Of a stretch of 64,000 nucleotides of DNA, positions 20,628-30,231 are shown one piece after another. The translations under genes and the position numbers were made by a program. Where the stretch lies: assembly GCF_017792025.1 (NCBI RefSeq), contig NZ_CP046956.1:2294001-2358000 (forward strand), given 5' to 3'. The notes under the pieces are model-generated. The model was not told the origin of the DNA and searched no databases. It worked only from the letters and a program-made list of their open reading frames with translations. Positions within the stretch are counted from its first letter, which is position 1. The number at the start of each line of letters is the position of its first letter. The DNA comes from Sediminibacillus dalangtanensis (GTDB taxonomy: Bacteria; Bacillota; Bacilli; Bacillales; Amphibacillaceae).

Positions 20628-21833
20628 CTAAGGATTTGCCTGAACTTTCTCTGCGTCCCAATAATAGTCACTAAAGACTTCAGCCAAAGCTTCGGCTGAA
20701 CGATACAGTTCATCCATATTATTGTCGACGCCACCAAATTCGATAGTCAATGCATTTTCCGAGACATCCTGGTTATAAACACCATTTCTTCCCGGACCGC
20801 CATATTTCTCGACCCCTCTGCTAAGCCCTGGGTACTTTTCTTCCATTAAATGATGAAGTTTGTTTGCAAGTTTTAAATTCTTTTCAAAATGTGCATTTTC
20901 ACTGCCTAACACAAACATTATTTTGGCAAAATCTTTTCCTTCTATCTGTTTGGTGGTGACATCTCTTCCCATTGAATCTCGATGAAGATCGAAGACAAAC
21001 TGCAAATCTTTATTATCTGCGAGTGCAGCTTCTACCACCGGCTTTGATGCCCGGTAAGAATCCGCCGTGTAATCCCAGCCTTTTTCCTGGAGTTCACCCG
21101 TGTTATCCGTATGGTCTACTTGCGTTCCGACCCCATGCTCCTCTAGACGCTTTTTCAATTCATCGCTCACTTTGGTGATGTTGACTTCGGCATGGAACGC
21201 TTCATTGGGGTTATCGACTCCTGGCAAATGCGGCAAAAATGACTCTCTATTGTGGGTGTTATAGATAAACACCACTTTTCTGTCACCTGTAGTCGGCTGA
21301 CTAGACTTATTTTCTTCCTCATTATCCCCCTCGTTTTCTTCTGTCTCTTTCTCCTCATCCTCTGGAAGTGATGCCTCCCTTTCCTTCAAAACCACATCAA
21401 GCGGTGCAGAAGATTCAACGGTAAGATTGGTATAGTTCGTACCTTCACCAGCAACCAATATTTCCCGGTCAAACTGCTGAAATCCTGGCAGTTCCTTTCC
21501 GAGCAAACTGCGGGGATCTTCCGGTTTCAAACTCGTGGTCAGCCTGAAAGCCAAATCGGAAGTATCGAGTGGTTGATAGTCTTCCGGGTAAGCACTTTCG
21601 AAAGCCTTGTTTTCCATGCCTACTAAGTAGAGAAACGAAGACCCTTTGATCTGCCTTGTCCATTCGGTGATTGTACTGGAGGATAACCGATAAGCGGGCT
21701 GAATCGTCGTGAGGATCCCTATAAAAATAAACAATGCCGTTATGCTTAAAATAAGTACACTGCCATTTCTATACCAAGGCTTCGTTTTGTGTACAAATTC
21801 GTGAATGGTCGTTCTTCGAGTCTTCTTTTTCAT
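20628..21833 (-). CDS. spoIIP: Stage II sporulation protein P (peptidoglycan amidase/endopeptidase)
   Basis: A 401-residue protein with one N-terminal membrane segment (about 22-43) and an external amidase domain. The domain contains VVFIYNTHNRESFLP, FVFDLHRDSM and NALTIEFGGVDNN, whose His and Glu residues fit the zinc site of the SpoIIP amidase. With SpoIID and SpoIIM it degrades septal peptidoglycan during engulfment. An acidic linker (residues about 155-180) separates anchor and enzyme. It is followed by yqxA after 11 bases and preceded by gpr. Confidence 0.95.
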   Translation of the reverse strand: MKKKTRRTTIHEFVHKTKPWYRNGSVLILSITALFIFIGILTTIQPAYRLSSSTITEWTRQIKGSSFLYLVGMENKAFESAYPEDYQPLDTSDLAFRLTTSLKPEDPRSLLGKELPGFQQFDREILVAGEGTNYTNLTVESSAPLDVVLKEREASLPEDEEKETEENEGDNEEENKSSQPTTGDRKVVFIYNTHNRESFLPHLPGVDNPNEAFHAEVNITKVSDELKKRLEEHGVGTQVDHTDNTGELQEKGWDYTADSYRASKPVVEAALADNKDLQFVFDLHRDSMGRDVTTKQIEGKDFAKIMFVLGSENAHFEKNLKLANKLHHLMEEKYPGLSRGVEKYGGPGRNGVYNQDVSENALTIEFGGVDNNMDELYRSAEALAEVFSDYYWDAEKVQANP

Positions 21834-21918
21834 GTTTCCATCCTTCCTGTCTTTTCTATCATCTTTAGTAGAATCTATGAACTGACAGGAAAAAGTAGAA
21901 CTTGGAATTTACGGTTAA

Positions 21919-23022
21919 TCAGCGGGTATAGGACCCGAAGTTTTCGACATTGATATTTTCATGAAGGGCAGCATTGAGTCCGGACGCAATAATGTGAGCC
22001 ATGTCCGCCATATAACCGTCAACCTCTTTTGGCGTCACCATCAAATTATGCCCCAAGGGAGTTAGTACTTCTTTAATGAGCGAGCGTTTTTCTTCCTCCG
22101 ATAAACTACCCACCATACCTAATACAGCTTTTCTTTGTTCCTCGCCCGGCAAGTCCTCTTCTTTAAGCTCTCGTTTACCGAAAGACATCCCGGCAGGTGT
22201 CAAGGCCTTTGAAGGCTTATCCTTTTCCTTGAACTCCCTGCCAAAATGCTTGAGGAGAAAATCGATTGTATCGCTGGTGATGGTCACCGCATCGACAACA
22301 GTCGGCACTCCTATGGCAATCACTGGAATTCCAAGGGACGTCTCACTAATTTCTTTCCGTTTATTCCCGACTCCCGATCCTGGATGAATTCCCGAATCGG
22401 AAATTTGTATCGTGGCATTGACCCGCTCCACTGACCTTGAAGCAAGCGCATCAACTGCTATTACGAAGTCAGGTTCCACTTGGTTGATCAACCCAAAGAT
22501 AATATCACTTGTTTCGATTCCCGTTACTCCCATCACTCCGGGAGTCATGGCAGAGACCGGTCGGTAGCCATCTTCTACATATTCTGGATGCAGGTTGAAC
22601 AAATGGCTGGTAACCATGATTTTTTCGACAGTCATCGGTCCGAGAGCATCCGGGGTAATATTCCAATTTCCAAGTCCTACTACAAGGCAAGTTGCTTCCT
22701 TTGGAATCTTACTTTGTTTAATCAGCTCTCCCATTTCTTTGGCTAATACTTTCGCAGTCTGCTCCTGGCTTTTGGTATCCTGCTTTTTAACAGCTTCTGA
22801 ATGAATCGTCACATAACTTCCCGCTTTTTTGTCGAGCGCTTCTGCCCCTGTTTCATCTATCTGCACATAGGTTACCGTGATGTCCCCTTCCTGTCTCTCC
22901 TTCGTTGTAACACCCTTAATACTACTCTCATCCGTCTTCTCTTTTTCTACATACATGTCTTTTGCTTCTACTGCTAAATCGGTTCTTACTTGGTATTTCT
23001 TTTGTTCTTCCTTGTTCATCAT
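21919..23022 (-). CDS. gpr: GPR germination protease
   Basis: A 367-residue aspartic protease, the usual size, that degrades small acid-soluble spore proteins at germination. It has a short N-terminal propeptide (about 1-15) with the residues [12 protein letters not shown] around the processing region. The core motifs are [16 protein letters not shown] and [13 protein letters not shown], the latter with the conserved Asp. GPR is made in the forespore and stored as a zymogen. Tandem ATGs at 23022 and 23019 both follow GGGAGG; I use the first. Confidence 0.95.
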   Translation of the reverse strand: MMNKEEQKKYQVRTDLAVEAKDMYVEKEKTDESSIKGVTTKERQEGDITVTYVQIDETGAEALDKKAGSYVTIHSEAVKKQDTKSQEQTAKVLAKEMGELIKQSKIPKEATCLVVGLGNWNITPDALGPMTVEKIMVTSHLFNLHPEYVEDGYRPVSAMTPGVMGVTGIETSDIIFGLINQVEPDFVIAVDALASRSVERVNATIQISDSGIHPGSGVGNKRKEISETSLGIPVIAIGVPTVVDAVTITSDTIDFLLKHFGREFKEKDKPSKALTPAGMSFGKRELKEEDLPGEEQRKAVLGMVGSLSEEEKRSLIKEVLTPLGHNLMVTPKEVDGYMADMAHIIASGLNAALHENINVENFGSYTR

Positions 23023-23103
23023 GCTGCCTCCCTTTTTTAATGTTTAGGGTTGCCGGTTTTGCTGTTAATCATACAGAATATCGTTTATACTGAAAGATAG
23101 CTA

Positions 23104-23132
23104 TTGAAAAGCAGCATACGCTTTGGTAAAAT
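23104..23132 (+). promoter_or_regulatory. Sigma-A promoter of rpsT
   Basis: TTGAAA (23104-23109) and TAAAAT (23127-23132) are 17 bases apart, 55 bases upstream of the rpsT start, which has the site TGGAGGTGA. Confidence 0.6.
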
Positions 23133-23186
23133 GGCTTTTGTTCCAAATTAACATTTTAGGGATGTTTTCTATGGAGGTGAAACTAA

Positions 23187-23453
23187 ATGGCTAATATTAA
23201 ATCTGCAATCAAACGTGTCCGCACCAACAACGATCACCACTTGCGCAATCAATCCTTTAAAACGGATATGCGTACACAGATTAAGCGTGTAGAAAACTTT
23301 GTTAATAGCAATGATGTCGAAAATGCGCAAACTGCGCTTCGAAAAGCAACTCATAAAATTGACAAAGCTGTTCAAAAAGGTATCGTCCACAAAAACAAAG
23401 GCAACCGCCAAAAAGCTCGTCTTGCAAAAATAGTTAATGAACTTAGTGCATAA
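23187..23453 (+). CDS. rpsT: 30S ribosomal protein S20
   Basis: An 88-residue, highly basic helical protein starting MANIKSAIKRVRTN, the typical S20 N-terminus, and containing HKNKGNRQKARLAKIVN near the end. S20 binds 16S rRNA early in 30S assembly. It is a single-gene unit transcribed towards holA and insulated by a terminator on each side. Confidence 0.98.
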   Translation: MANIKSAIKRVRTNNDHHLRNQSFKTDMRTQIKRVENFVNSNDVENAQTALRKATHKIDKAVQKGIVHKNKGNRQKARLAKIVNELSA

Positions 23454-23477
23454 TGCGCTTAATTTATGACCAACACG

Positions 23478-23508
23478 AACGATCCTGACGCAGGATCGTT
23501 TTTTATTT
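23478..23508 (+). terminator. Terminator of rpsT
   Basis: AACGATCCTG pairs with CAGGATCGTT around an ACG loop and is followed by TTTTATTTTT. Confidence 0.92.
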
Positions 23509-23578
23509 TTCTTTAAATAAACGGAGCAGCCTGGACGAATATTTATGTTATCCCAGGTTTTTATCATTTCAGATAACG

Positions 23579-23624
23579 CAAAAAAGGGACTGCCGGAAGC
23601 TAAATGGCTTCTGACAGTCCCTTT
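23579..23624 (-). terminator. Terminator of holA
   Basis: On the minus strand AAAGGGACTG...GAAGCC pairs with its complement across a 5-base loop and is followed by TTTTTTG, 11 bases after the holA stop. Confidence 0.88.
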
Positions 23625-23634
23625 CACATTCTAC

Positions 23635-24684
23635 CTATTTGGTAGTAAGCTTTCTGTTTTGCCGATGATGAATCAATTGATAAAGAAGGAGTTCAAAGGA
23701 AAGGGATTTATCCATTTTGCCTTGCTTGATTTGCGTATCGGTCTCTGTAAACAAATGGATGATTTGCTGCAACTCATCAAGGGTGAAGCTTTTCTCTCGC
23801 TTTTGGGACATCTTCACTACATACGGATGAACCTTCAGCTGCTGGGCCATTTGTTTTTGTGAATACCCTTTTTTCTGCAGCACCTTTACATGCATAACAG
23901 TTCTGAATTGGGAAGCAAGCAAAGCAAGCAACGCGATTGCATCTTCGTTTGCTTTTTCCAAATCCTTATAAGTATGAACAGCTTTACTTAAATCTTTTTC
24001 GATTACCGCATCTACCAGCTTTAATCCAGAGGTTGTGGCGTTGTGGGCGATCAGCTGCTCGGTGATTTCCTTTGTTATCCTTCCTTCTCCGCCTGTGTAT
24101 AGGGCAAGTTTATCGATTTCCTGTTTGAGCATAAGTAAGTTGGTTCCCACTTCCTGCCCGATAATATCGAAAGCATCTTCATCGATTTCCACTCCCGCAC
24201 TCTTCGCCAAACTTTCAATCCATTTGGGCAGATCCCATTCCCTCACTGGCTGACATTCAATGAAGGCACTTTGTTGCTTTAATGTTTTCGTTACTTTTTT
24301 CCGCTCATCGATTTTTTCATAAGGAGCAGTAAGCAGAAGGATGGTATATTCCGCCGGTGTCGACAAGTACGTTTGAAGGGCATTAAGATTATGCTCAACA
24401 GCAACCTTATCGGGTTTCGCTTTTAAAAAAACCGCATTGTTTGCCACGATCACTTTCCGCTCACTAAAAAATGGGTAAGTTTCCGCGTCCTCCATCACTT
24501 CCTGAATGGATGTTTCCGTTAAATCATATGTAGTAATACCTGTTTCTCTTTCTTCTTCCGTCAGTGCATGCAACAGGAGTTGCTGACGGATATCCTGTAT
24601 TAAATAGGACTCTGTTCCATATAATAAATATACTGGAGAAAAATGCTTGTTTTTTATCTCCTTTAACACATCAAAATAATTCAT
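23635..24684 (-). CDS. holA: DNA polymerase III subunit delta
   Basis: A 349-residue clamp-loader subunit that opens the beta clamp. The N-terminal fold begins NYFDVLKEIKNKHFSPVYLLYGTE and contains QDIRQQLL; middle and collar domains follow. The ATG at 24684 is used because GGAGTG lies 6 bases before it; a longer frame to 24711 lacks a site. It matches yqeN/holA between comEC-yqzM and rpsT in B. subtilis. Confidence 0.93.
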   Translation of the reverse strand: MNYFDVLKEIKNKHFSPVYLLYGTESYLIQDIRQQLLLHALTEEERETGITTYDLTETSIQEVMEDAETYPFFSERKVIVANNAVFLKAKPDKVAVEHNLNALQTYLSTPAEYTILLLTAPYEKIDERKKVTKTLKQQSAFIECQPVREWDLPKWIESLAKSAGVEIDEDAFDIIGQEVGTNLLMLKQEIDKLALYTGGEGRITKEITEQLIAHNATTSGLKLVDAVIEKDLSKAVHTYKDLEKANEDAIALLALLASQFRTVMHVKVLQKKGYSQKQMAQQLKVHPYVVKMSQKREKSFTLDELQQIIHLFTETDTQIKQGKMDKSLSFELLLYQLIHHRQNRKLTTK

Positions 24685-25006
24685 CCTGTTCACTCCATCC
24701 TTGTAGGACAATCGTAAAACGAAAACGACTTCCTTGCAAGCAGGTTTATGACAGGAAGGAGAAAACAGACCAAGCTGTCTCCTCCTTAAGAAAAAGCAAT
24801 CTATATCAACGCAGGCATAACAGCCCCGGGAAACTGCTGTACCTGCGGCATTTTGCTCTTGGTTATAGATTGACCAGTTTATCTTTATATATGGGTGTTA
24901 AGTCTTGCTAACAAAGGTAAGTACATTTAAACAAGTTAAATTACAATCAAAAGTGGATTTTTTAGCGGGAATGTCTTATACTAAAATTGTTATAGGAGGG
25001 GTTAAT
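24685..25006. other. Intergenic region holA-yqzM with a long imperfect hairpin
   Basis: No gene is seen. CAATCTATA (24795-24803) pairs with TATAGATTG (24862-24870), with inner GCAGG/CCTGC and ACAGC/GCTGT steps, so about 75 bases can fold into one stem-loop. It lies in the leader of either divergent gene; no T-run follows the outer stem. Confidence 0.4.
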
Positions 25007-25141
25007 GTGAACGAATTCGAAAGAGATGTCCAATCCAAAAATAATGATGTTATTGATTCTGGCAAAGGATTTATTTTCTCATTCCTTTTCTTTTTCATCA
25101 TTTTCTTCATTGGTGTCTTTGCAAAAGTGATCGGATCCTGA
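25007..25141 (+). CDS. yqzM: YqzM-family small membrane protein
   Basis: A 44-residue protein with a polar N-terminus (NEFERDVQSKNNDVIDSGKG) and one C-terminal membrane helix ending FAKVIGS, the YqzM pattern. The start is GTG at 25007 with ATAGGAGGGG 6 bases upstream; a longer in-frame extension has no ribosome site. Function is unknown. It lies between comEC and holA as in B. subtilis and has its own terminator. Confidence 0.85.
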   Translation: MNEFERDVQSKNNDVIDSGKGFIFSFLFFFIIFFIGVFAKVIGS

Positions 25142-25160
25142 ATAAGTATGGTACGCAAGG

Positions 25161-25194
25161 AAAGAGACTGTTTGACGCAGTCTCTTTTTTTAAT
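25161..25194 (+). terminator. Terminator of yqzM
   Basis: AAAGAGACTG pairs with CAGTCTCTTT across a 7-base loop, followed by a run of T. Confidence 0.92.
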
Positions 25195-25253
25195 TGTTGA
25201 CCGTTCATGTACTGATTTATTCGTGATGGATTGCTTCCGACTACATGATCATT

Positions 25254-27557
25254 CTATGGAAGAAAGGAATAAAATGTTCCATCTTGGCCGAAAAATGAGT
25301 ACCACACCGCGCCATGTTGATCTGTGCGCATAACAGAAATTTCTGCTTCCCTCAGTTTTTCAAGTACTTCCTGGTGAGGATGGCCGTAACGATTTGATCT
25401 TCCCACTGATACCAAGGCCGCTTTCGGCTTTACTTGCTGCAGGATATCTGCCGAAGTGGACGTTTTACTTCCGTGATGCGCTATTTTCAAGACGTCAATA
25501 TCCAGCTTCGGATAAGCGTTGATCACAGCCTTTTCTATGTTTTTTCCAATGTCTCCGGTGAACAACCAGCGTTTTCCTCCAATTTCCGAAAATATTACCA
25601 TAGAATTGTCATTCGGATCTCCGCTATCTCGGGACGGGGACAGTATAAAGAACACTTTCCCGCCGACAGTAAGGGATTGACCGGCATCTAATTGAATAAT
25701 CCGGGTATTCTTCTGTAGCAATACGGCTTTCTGTTGTGGATTAAATTGATAATAAGGGCTGGTGAACAACTTTTTCACTTCAAAATCGCGGAGCAAATAA
25801 GAAGCACTTCCGTCATGATCCAAGTCTCCGTGGGACAAAAACAGTCCATTTATGGTAGTAATACCCCTATAGTATAAGTATGGCTTGATTATTTGCTTAT
25901 AGACTTTGTCTGTCGGTGCATGAAAATCGGCCGATGCTGCCCCGGCAGCATCGATCAATACCACTCCCTTTCGTTGCGGAAGTTCAATGACAAAACAATC
26001 TCCTTGCCCGACGTCCAGCATGGTCACTTTTCCGTGAGGACTCAAAAAAGGGGCAAGCGATAGTGCTACAAGTAAAGATACCAACGCCACACCATATAGA
26101 AGCGCCTGAAAACGTCTTTCAGCAGTCAGTTTTGCCATAAACATAATCAGCAATAAAAAGTATGGTACATACATGAAGGTAGGAAAATCACCGATAACCC
26201 AAGAAGAATCAAAATTTTGGTCAACTTTCTCCACTAACAGTAGCATCACATGATGAACGCTGAAAAAAACGTTATCAATGAAATCAGCAAGAGGCGTTAT
26301 AAGTAGGACAGAAAACTGCAAAGTCAGGAGACAAGGCATCACAAATACGGTGAAGTAAGGTACGACAATCAGATTTATCATAACTGATAGTGGTTGAAAA
26401 AAATAAAAGGTGTCCAGTTGGATGGGGAGAATCGTGAGCTGGGCGATGAGACTTACAGACAAGCTAAGGTAAAGCCAGGAATACGGTTTGGAAAAAAACT
26501 TTTTGGAGAGGATTAAACCAAAAGTAACAAGATAGGAGAATTGAAAACCTGTTTGCATAATCAGTTGGGAATTCCCGATCATTAACCCTAGGAAAATAAG
26601 GCTGAGACAATCCGTCAGCGAGAGATTTAAATTTAGCTTTTTGCAGATTACCAAGAGGACGGCCAATAAACTCGCACGCCAAACGGAAGGAGCTTCCCCG
26701 GCCAAAACAGCATAAAGAGGCAGGATAGCAATTAAGCAAGATTGAATGTTCTCTATCGTCCACCATCCGGTTTTTACAGTAATATAATAAATAATCGCCA
26801 TCAGCAAGCCGACATGCAATCCCGAAATCGCTAACAAATGATTAATCCCCCATTTCTGAAACCTATCTAATTGCTCTTCCGGAAGCTGCGTATCATCACC
26901 AATTAAAAGCGCATTAAGCCAGGAAGCGGAAAAAGGACTTAAATGGGAATTATTAATATTCAGGATTGAGGCGCGAATTTGATCGAGGTAATGCAGAAAA
27001 GAGGAACCTTTACATTGGATGTTGTCAATAGAAGGGAGAATCATTTGATAGGAAATCCCCTTGGATTTTAAGTAGTCTCGGAAACTAAATTCCCCTGGGT
27101 TGGAAGCCTGCTGGGGAAGTTCAAGTCGACCTTTAATATGACAATCAGCTCCTCTTCGCAAATGTTCGGAAGTTGCCCCGCCAGGCTCTTCCTTTTCTTT
27201 GTTATTATAATAAGTGACTAAAGTCTTTATCCCATTTGTTCTGTCTTTTAAAGTGAATTCAGTTTTTTCAGGGGTGTTTTGAATGGAGCCGATGATTTTC
27301 CCTTGAATTATTTCGGGGTCAGATGAAGTAGAGGGAGAAGGTTGATTAGTAAAAACAAACCATCCACTAAACAAGACAAGTGAGGAGAATGCAAATAGCG
27401 CATGCTTGCCGGTCAATCTTTTTCGTAAATAGAGCAGGGAAATCCAAAGGAGAAAAAAGAATGCAATGATCAATTTATGATGGAAAACGGAAAGGGAACT
27501 CGCCAGCATTGCAAAGGCGATTAGATGCCAATTCCCTTTCATCGCTTCCTCCTCCAC
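25254..27557 (-). CDS. comEC: Competence DNA-uptake channel ComEC/Rec2
   Basis: A 767-residue polytopic membrane protein, close to the B. subtilis length (about 776). An OB-like external domain (about 60-190) is followed by the Competence domain with about eight membrane helices (about 215-490). The C-terminal metallo-beta-lactamase domain carries SHGDLDHDG near 574-582 and TGDIGKN and KIAHHGSKTS downstream. ComEC carries single-stranded DNA across the membrane, and its MBL domain is the candidate nuclease. It is third in the comE operon, 15 bases after comEB. Confidence 0.96.
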   Translation of the reverse strand: MEEEAMKGNWHLIAFAMLASSLSVFHHKLIIAFFFLLWISLLYLRKRLTGKHALFAFSSLVLFSGWFVFTNQPSPSTSSDPEIIQGKIIGSIQNTPEKTEFTLKDRTNGIKTLVTYYNNKEKEEPGGATSEHLRRGADCHIKGRLELPQQASNPGEFSFRDYLKSKGISYQMILPSIDNIQCKGSSFLHYLDQIRASILNINNSHLSPFSASWLNALLIGDDTQLPEEQLDRFQKWGINHLLAISGLHVGLLMAIIYYITVKTGWWTIENIQSCLIAILPLYAVLAGEAPSVWRASLLAVLLVICKKLNLNLSLTDCLSLIFLGLMIGNSQLIMQTGFQFSYLVTFGLILSKKFFSKPYSWLYLSLSVSLIAQLTILPIQLDTFYFFQPLSVMINLIVVPYFTVFVMPCLLTLQFSVLLITPLADFIDNVFFSVHHVMLLLVEKVDQNFDSSWVIGDFPTFMYVPYFLLLIMFMAKLTAERRFQALLYGVALVSLLVALSLAPFLSPHGKVTMLDVGQGDCFVIELPQRKGVVLIDAAGAASADFHAPTDKVYKQIIKPYLYYRGITTINGLFLSHGDLDHDGSASYLLRDFEVKKLFTSPYYQFNPQQKAVLLQKNTRIIQLDAGQSLTVGGKVFFILSPSRDSGDPNDNSMVIFSEIGGKRWLFTGDIGKNIEKAVINAYPKLDIDVLKIAHHGSKTSTSADILQQVKPKAALVSVGRSNRYGHPHQEVLEKLREAEISVMRTDQHGAVWYSFFGQDGTFYSFLP

Positions 27558-27572
27558 TCTTTGTTAACAAGG

Positions 27573-28142
27573 CTACACACGGAATAATTGCTCTGCTTCC
27601 TGCTTAAAGGCAGAAAGTTCCTGCTCACCTTTTCCCGCTTCTTCCAGCTTGTCCAATAATTGATCCACATATTGCTTTTTCTCCTGTATACGGACATCCA
27701 CTGCAACCTCTTCCAGCTTCACTTTTTCTGTTTGTACTCCTGCATCTTGGAAAAGTTCGATCGCATAAGGGTGATTTTTGTAATCCGCAGCATAATAGAC
27801 CTTGCGGATTCCGCTCTGGATAATCGATTTGCAGCATTGGAGACAAGGAAAATGAGTCACATACAACTCAGCTCCCTCTGTGGCAACCCCAAACTTCGCA
27901 CATTGCAAGAGTGCATTTATTTCCGCATGGACGGTCCTAACACAGTGTCCGTCTATTACATAACAGCCTTCATCTATGCAGTGGACACTCCCTGATACAC
28001 TTCCGTTATAGCCCCCCGCAATAATCCGCTTGTCTCGAACAATGGTAGCCCCCACCATCAACCTCTGACAAGTACTGCGCAGTGCAAGTAGATGGCTTTG
28101 AGCCATAAAATATTGGTTCCAGGATATTCTTTCCAAATTCAT
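27573..28142 (-). CDS. comEB: ComE operon protein 2, dCMP-deaminase family
   Basis: A 189-residue zinc deaminase with His72-Ala-Glu74 in VHAEINALLQC and Cys100/Cys103 in FPCLQCC, the catalytic zinc ligands. The conserved ISWNQYFMAQSHLLALRSTC follows the start. The ATG at 28142 is used, with AAGGTGG 2-5 bases upstream; an extension to 28196 would reach into the comEA end and lacks a site. The family deaminates dCMP to dUMP. In B. subtilis comEB is not needed for transformation even though it lies in the competence operon. Confidence 0.92.
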   Translation of the reverse strand: MNLERISWNQYFMAQSHLLALRSTCQRLMVGATIVRDKRIIAGGYNGSVSGSVHCIDEGCYVIDGHCVRTVHAEINALLQCAKFGVATEGAELYVTHFPCLQCCKSIIQSGIRKVYYAADYKNHPYAIELFQDAGVQTEKVKLEEVAVDVRIQEKKQYVDQLLDKLEEAGKGEQELSAFKQEAEQLFRV

Positions 28143-28200
28143 TACCACCTTAACCACAGTTTCATTTAGTTTAACCCCAGCATTTTTTCTCGTCAATACT

Positions 28201-28815
28201 CTATGGAACTTGGATAGAGGAAGCGATTTTTTCCAGTGTCTTCTCCCCGATTCCAGCTACTTCAAGCAGCTCCTCTAACTGCTGATAACCGCCATTTTCA
28301 TCGCGATACTGTATAATTGCATCTGCTTTGGATGGGCCGATTCCCGGCAGCTTTGTCAATTCTTCTGCATCGGCAGTGTTCACGCGGATTTTGCTATTCC
28401 CCTGTACAGCTTCACCAGCGGAATTCTCACCTTGTTCGCCTTGGGCGGGAACCATAATTACTTGTTCGTCCTGCACTTTCTGCGCTAAATTTACCGCGTT
28501 CGAATCCGCTTCTTCAAGAAACCCTCCTGCCAATTCAATTGCGTCTCTTACCCTTTTGTCAGCAGATATAGCATAAACACCCGGATGTTTCACTTCTCCT
28601 TTAATATCTACATATACTTCTCCTTTCTCAATTTGATTTAATGGATCTCTATTTTGTTCAGCTTCCGTCCCAGAAGAGCCAAGCATTTCTTCCGGCAGGG
28701 ATAGAGTATTTCCTTCTTCAGCTGTCAAGGGTTCACTAAGTAAGTAAATAGCAGACATAACGAGCACCCCGATCATTATCAATATGATTCGAATGTGTTT
28801 TTTCACTATTTCCAT
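28201..28815 (-). CDS. comEA: Competence DNA receptor ComEA
   Basis: A 204-residue protein with an N-terminal membrane anchor (about 8-27), an acidic linker, a SLBB-type domain (about 65-115; VYVDIKGEVKHPGVY) and a C-terminal helix-hairpin-helix pair (about 140-204; LTKLPGIGPSKADAIIQYR, LLEVAGIGEKTLEKI) that binds double-stranded DNA outside the membrane. It delivers DNA to ComEC. First gene of the comE operon. I see no AAAA-N5-TTTT ComK box in the short upstream gap. Confidence 0.95.
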   Translation of the reverse strand: MEIVKKHIRIILIMIGVLVMSAIYLLSEPLTAEEGNTLSLPEEMLGSSGTEAEQNRDPLNQIEKGEVYVDIKGEVKHPGVYAISADKRVRDAIELAGGFLEEADSNAVNLAQKVQDEQVIMVPAQGEQGENSAGEAVQGNSKIRVNTADAEELTKLPGIGPSKADAIIQYRDENGGYQQLEELLEVAGIGEKTLEKIASSIQVP

Positions 28816-28902
28816 CTTATTTTTCCTCCTTGTTAACAGGTTTCATAGGACAGCCTATTTGCTCATACAATAGATTGGTAAAACATGCAGGGAGTTGATG
28901 AA

Positions 28903-29727
28903 ATGAAATGGGGAATTATTGGGACGGGGAATATGGGGCAAATCCTTATTCATGCATGGATGTCCTCAGGAGTTATCGAGCCGGATCAGCTTTATATAAA
29001 CAACCGAACCATCAGCAAAGCCCAAGCTATACAGACAGTTTATCCAGGGGTTCATGTCTTAGAGGACAAAAATGAACTGGCAGCTGTCGCAGATATCCTT
29101 TTCATTTGTGCAAGACCGACGGAAATTTATCCGCTTCTTGCCGAGATTCATGATAGACTGACCAGCGAACAGTGCCTTGTATCGATTACAAGCCCCTATT
29201 CTGTTCAGCGATTGGAACAACTAGTCCCCTGTCAGGTCGTCCGGATGATTCCAAGCATCACGAATCGGGCTCTATCCGGAACAACTCTGTTCAGTTTTGG
29301 CGAATCGGTAACAAAAGAGATGAAAGGATACTTACTCCAAAGCAGCAAGCTATTTTCCAAACCGCAGGCCATTGAAGAAAAAGTGACACGAATAGCATCC
29401 GACATCGTTTCATGTGGTCCTGCCTTCTTCAGTTACTTGGCACAGGAATTCATCGAAGCAGCTTGCCGTGATACCAGTATCAGCAAGCAAGAGGCAACAA
29501 GTTTAATGGAAAACATGCTGATCGGGTACGGGAAATTACTGGAAGAAGGGCATTACAGCCTCCCACGACTCGTTGAAAAGGTGTGCGTCAAGGGGGGCGT
29601 TACAGGAGAAGGGATCAAAGCGCTGGAAGGAGAAGCAGGCCGTTTATTTAGCGGCTTAATTAGCAGGACACACGCAAAATACCGCGAGGACATCGAAAAA
29701 ATAAGTTATCAAATGCTAGAGGGTTAA
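28903..29727 (+). CDS. comER: ComER, pyrroline-5-carboxylate reductase-like protein
   Basis: A 274-residue Rossmann-fold oxidoreductase with GIIGTGNMGQIL at residues 4-15 and a ProC-like C-terminal dimer domain (EKVCVKGGVTGEGIKALE near 225). It lies divergently to comEA as in B. subtilis, where comER is dispensable for competence but affects sporulation timing in some species. The ATG at 28903 follows CAGGGAG by 8 bases. Substrate unknown; true ProC activity is not implied. Confidence 0.9.
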   Translation: MKWGIIGTGNMGQILIHAWMSSGVIEPDQLYINNRTISKAQAIQTVYPGVHVLEDKNELAAVADILFICARPTEIYPLLAEIHDRLTSEQCLVSITSPYSVQRLEQLVPCQVVRMIPSITNRALSGTTLFSFGESVTKEMKGYLLQSSKLFSKPQAIEEKVTRIASDIVSCGPAFFSYLAQEFIEAACRDTSISKQEATSLMENMLIGYGKLLEEGHYSLPRLVEKVCVKGGVTGEGIKALEGEAGRLFSGLISRTHAKYREDIEKISYQMLEG

Positions 29728-29794
29728 TAATAGATTCGACAGACTTTGCGAAAATCCTTTTTTCAAACAAAAAAATTCTTGAGTAAAATATTCT

Positions 29795-30186
29795 TGTTAA
29801 GCGACGTAATCGATAGAAACTACGACATAGTTTGAATGCGTCTTCCTAACTTCCTACTTTTATTGAGTTGGAGTTCGGCGCTGCGGAAATACCCTGCGCT
29901 TTCCGCGGGCGACTGGTGAGCTTCCTCGAGCTAACGCTCTGCGGGATCTCACCGATGCCTTCTTTCCACAGGACAAGTGTTTTCGGTGGGACGAGTAATC
30001 GCAGTCCCAAGGAAGGCTGCTGCAGCGATGCATCGCACGAAGATCCACTTGGTAAAGCGGTTTTCTTTACCAAGTTAGCTGAAGCCGTGCCCGCGGAAAG
30101 CGAAATATGCTACCGAAGCGGTGGTTACCACTCTTTTTGAATAGGCAATGGAACTTCTCATCACAGTTACTGCGCAGTTTATATTT
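29795..30186. repeat. Family A repeat, copy 3 (about 0.39 kb)
   Basis: The left end is of the variant type found in copy 4 (GAAACTACGACATAGTTTGA), and the right end is of the type in copies 1 and 2 (GTTACTGCGCAGTTTATA), so this copy is a hybrid. Perfect 14-base inner arms face each other: CGCTTTCCGCGGGC (29897-29910) and GCCCGCGGAAAGCG (30089-30102). The block CTTGGTAAAG...CTTTACCAAG between them forms its own hairpin and recurs in copy 2. Open frames here are fortuitous. It fills the first half of the comER-yqeM gap. Confidence 0.85.
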
Positions 30187-30231
30187 ATTGCTCATAACAA
30201 AAGTCCCTTAGAAAACACCATCAGAAAGAAC

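Noticed and set aside
28816..28902. ComK box upstream of comEA
   Set aside because: No pair of AAAA-N5-TTTT motifs could be found in the short gap, so none is annotated.
29868..30140. 90-residue open frame after comER
   Set aside because: It is family A copy 3 sequence; its end (CYRSGGYHSF) recurs at 58625-58654 inside copy 2, so it is repeat-derived.
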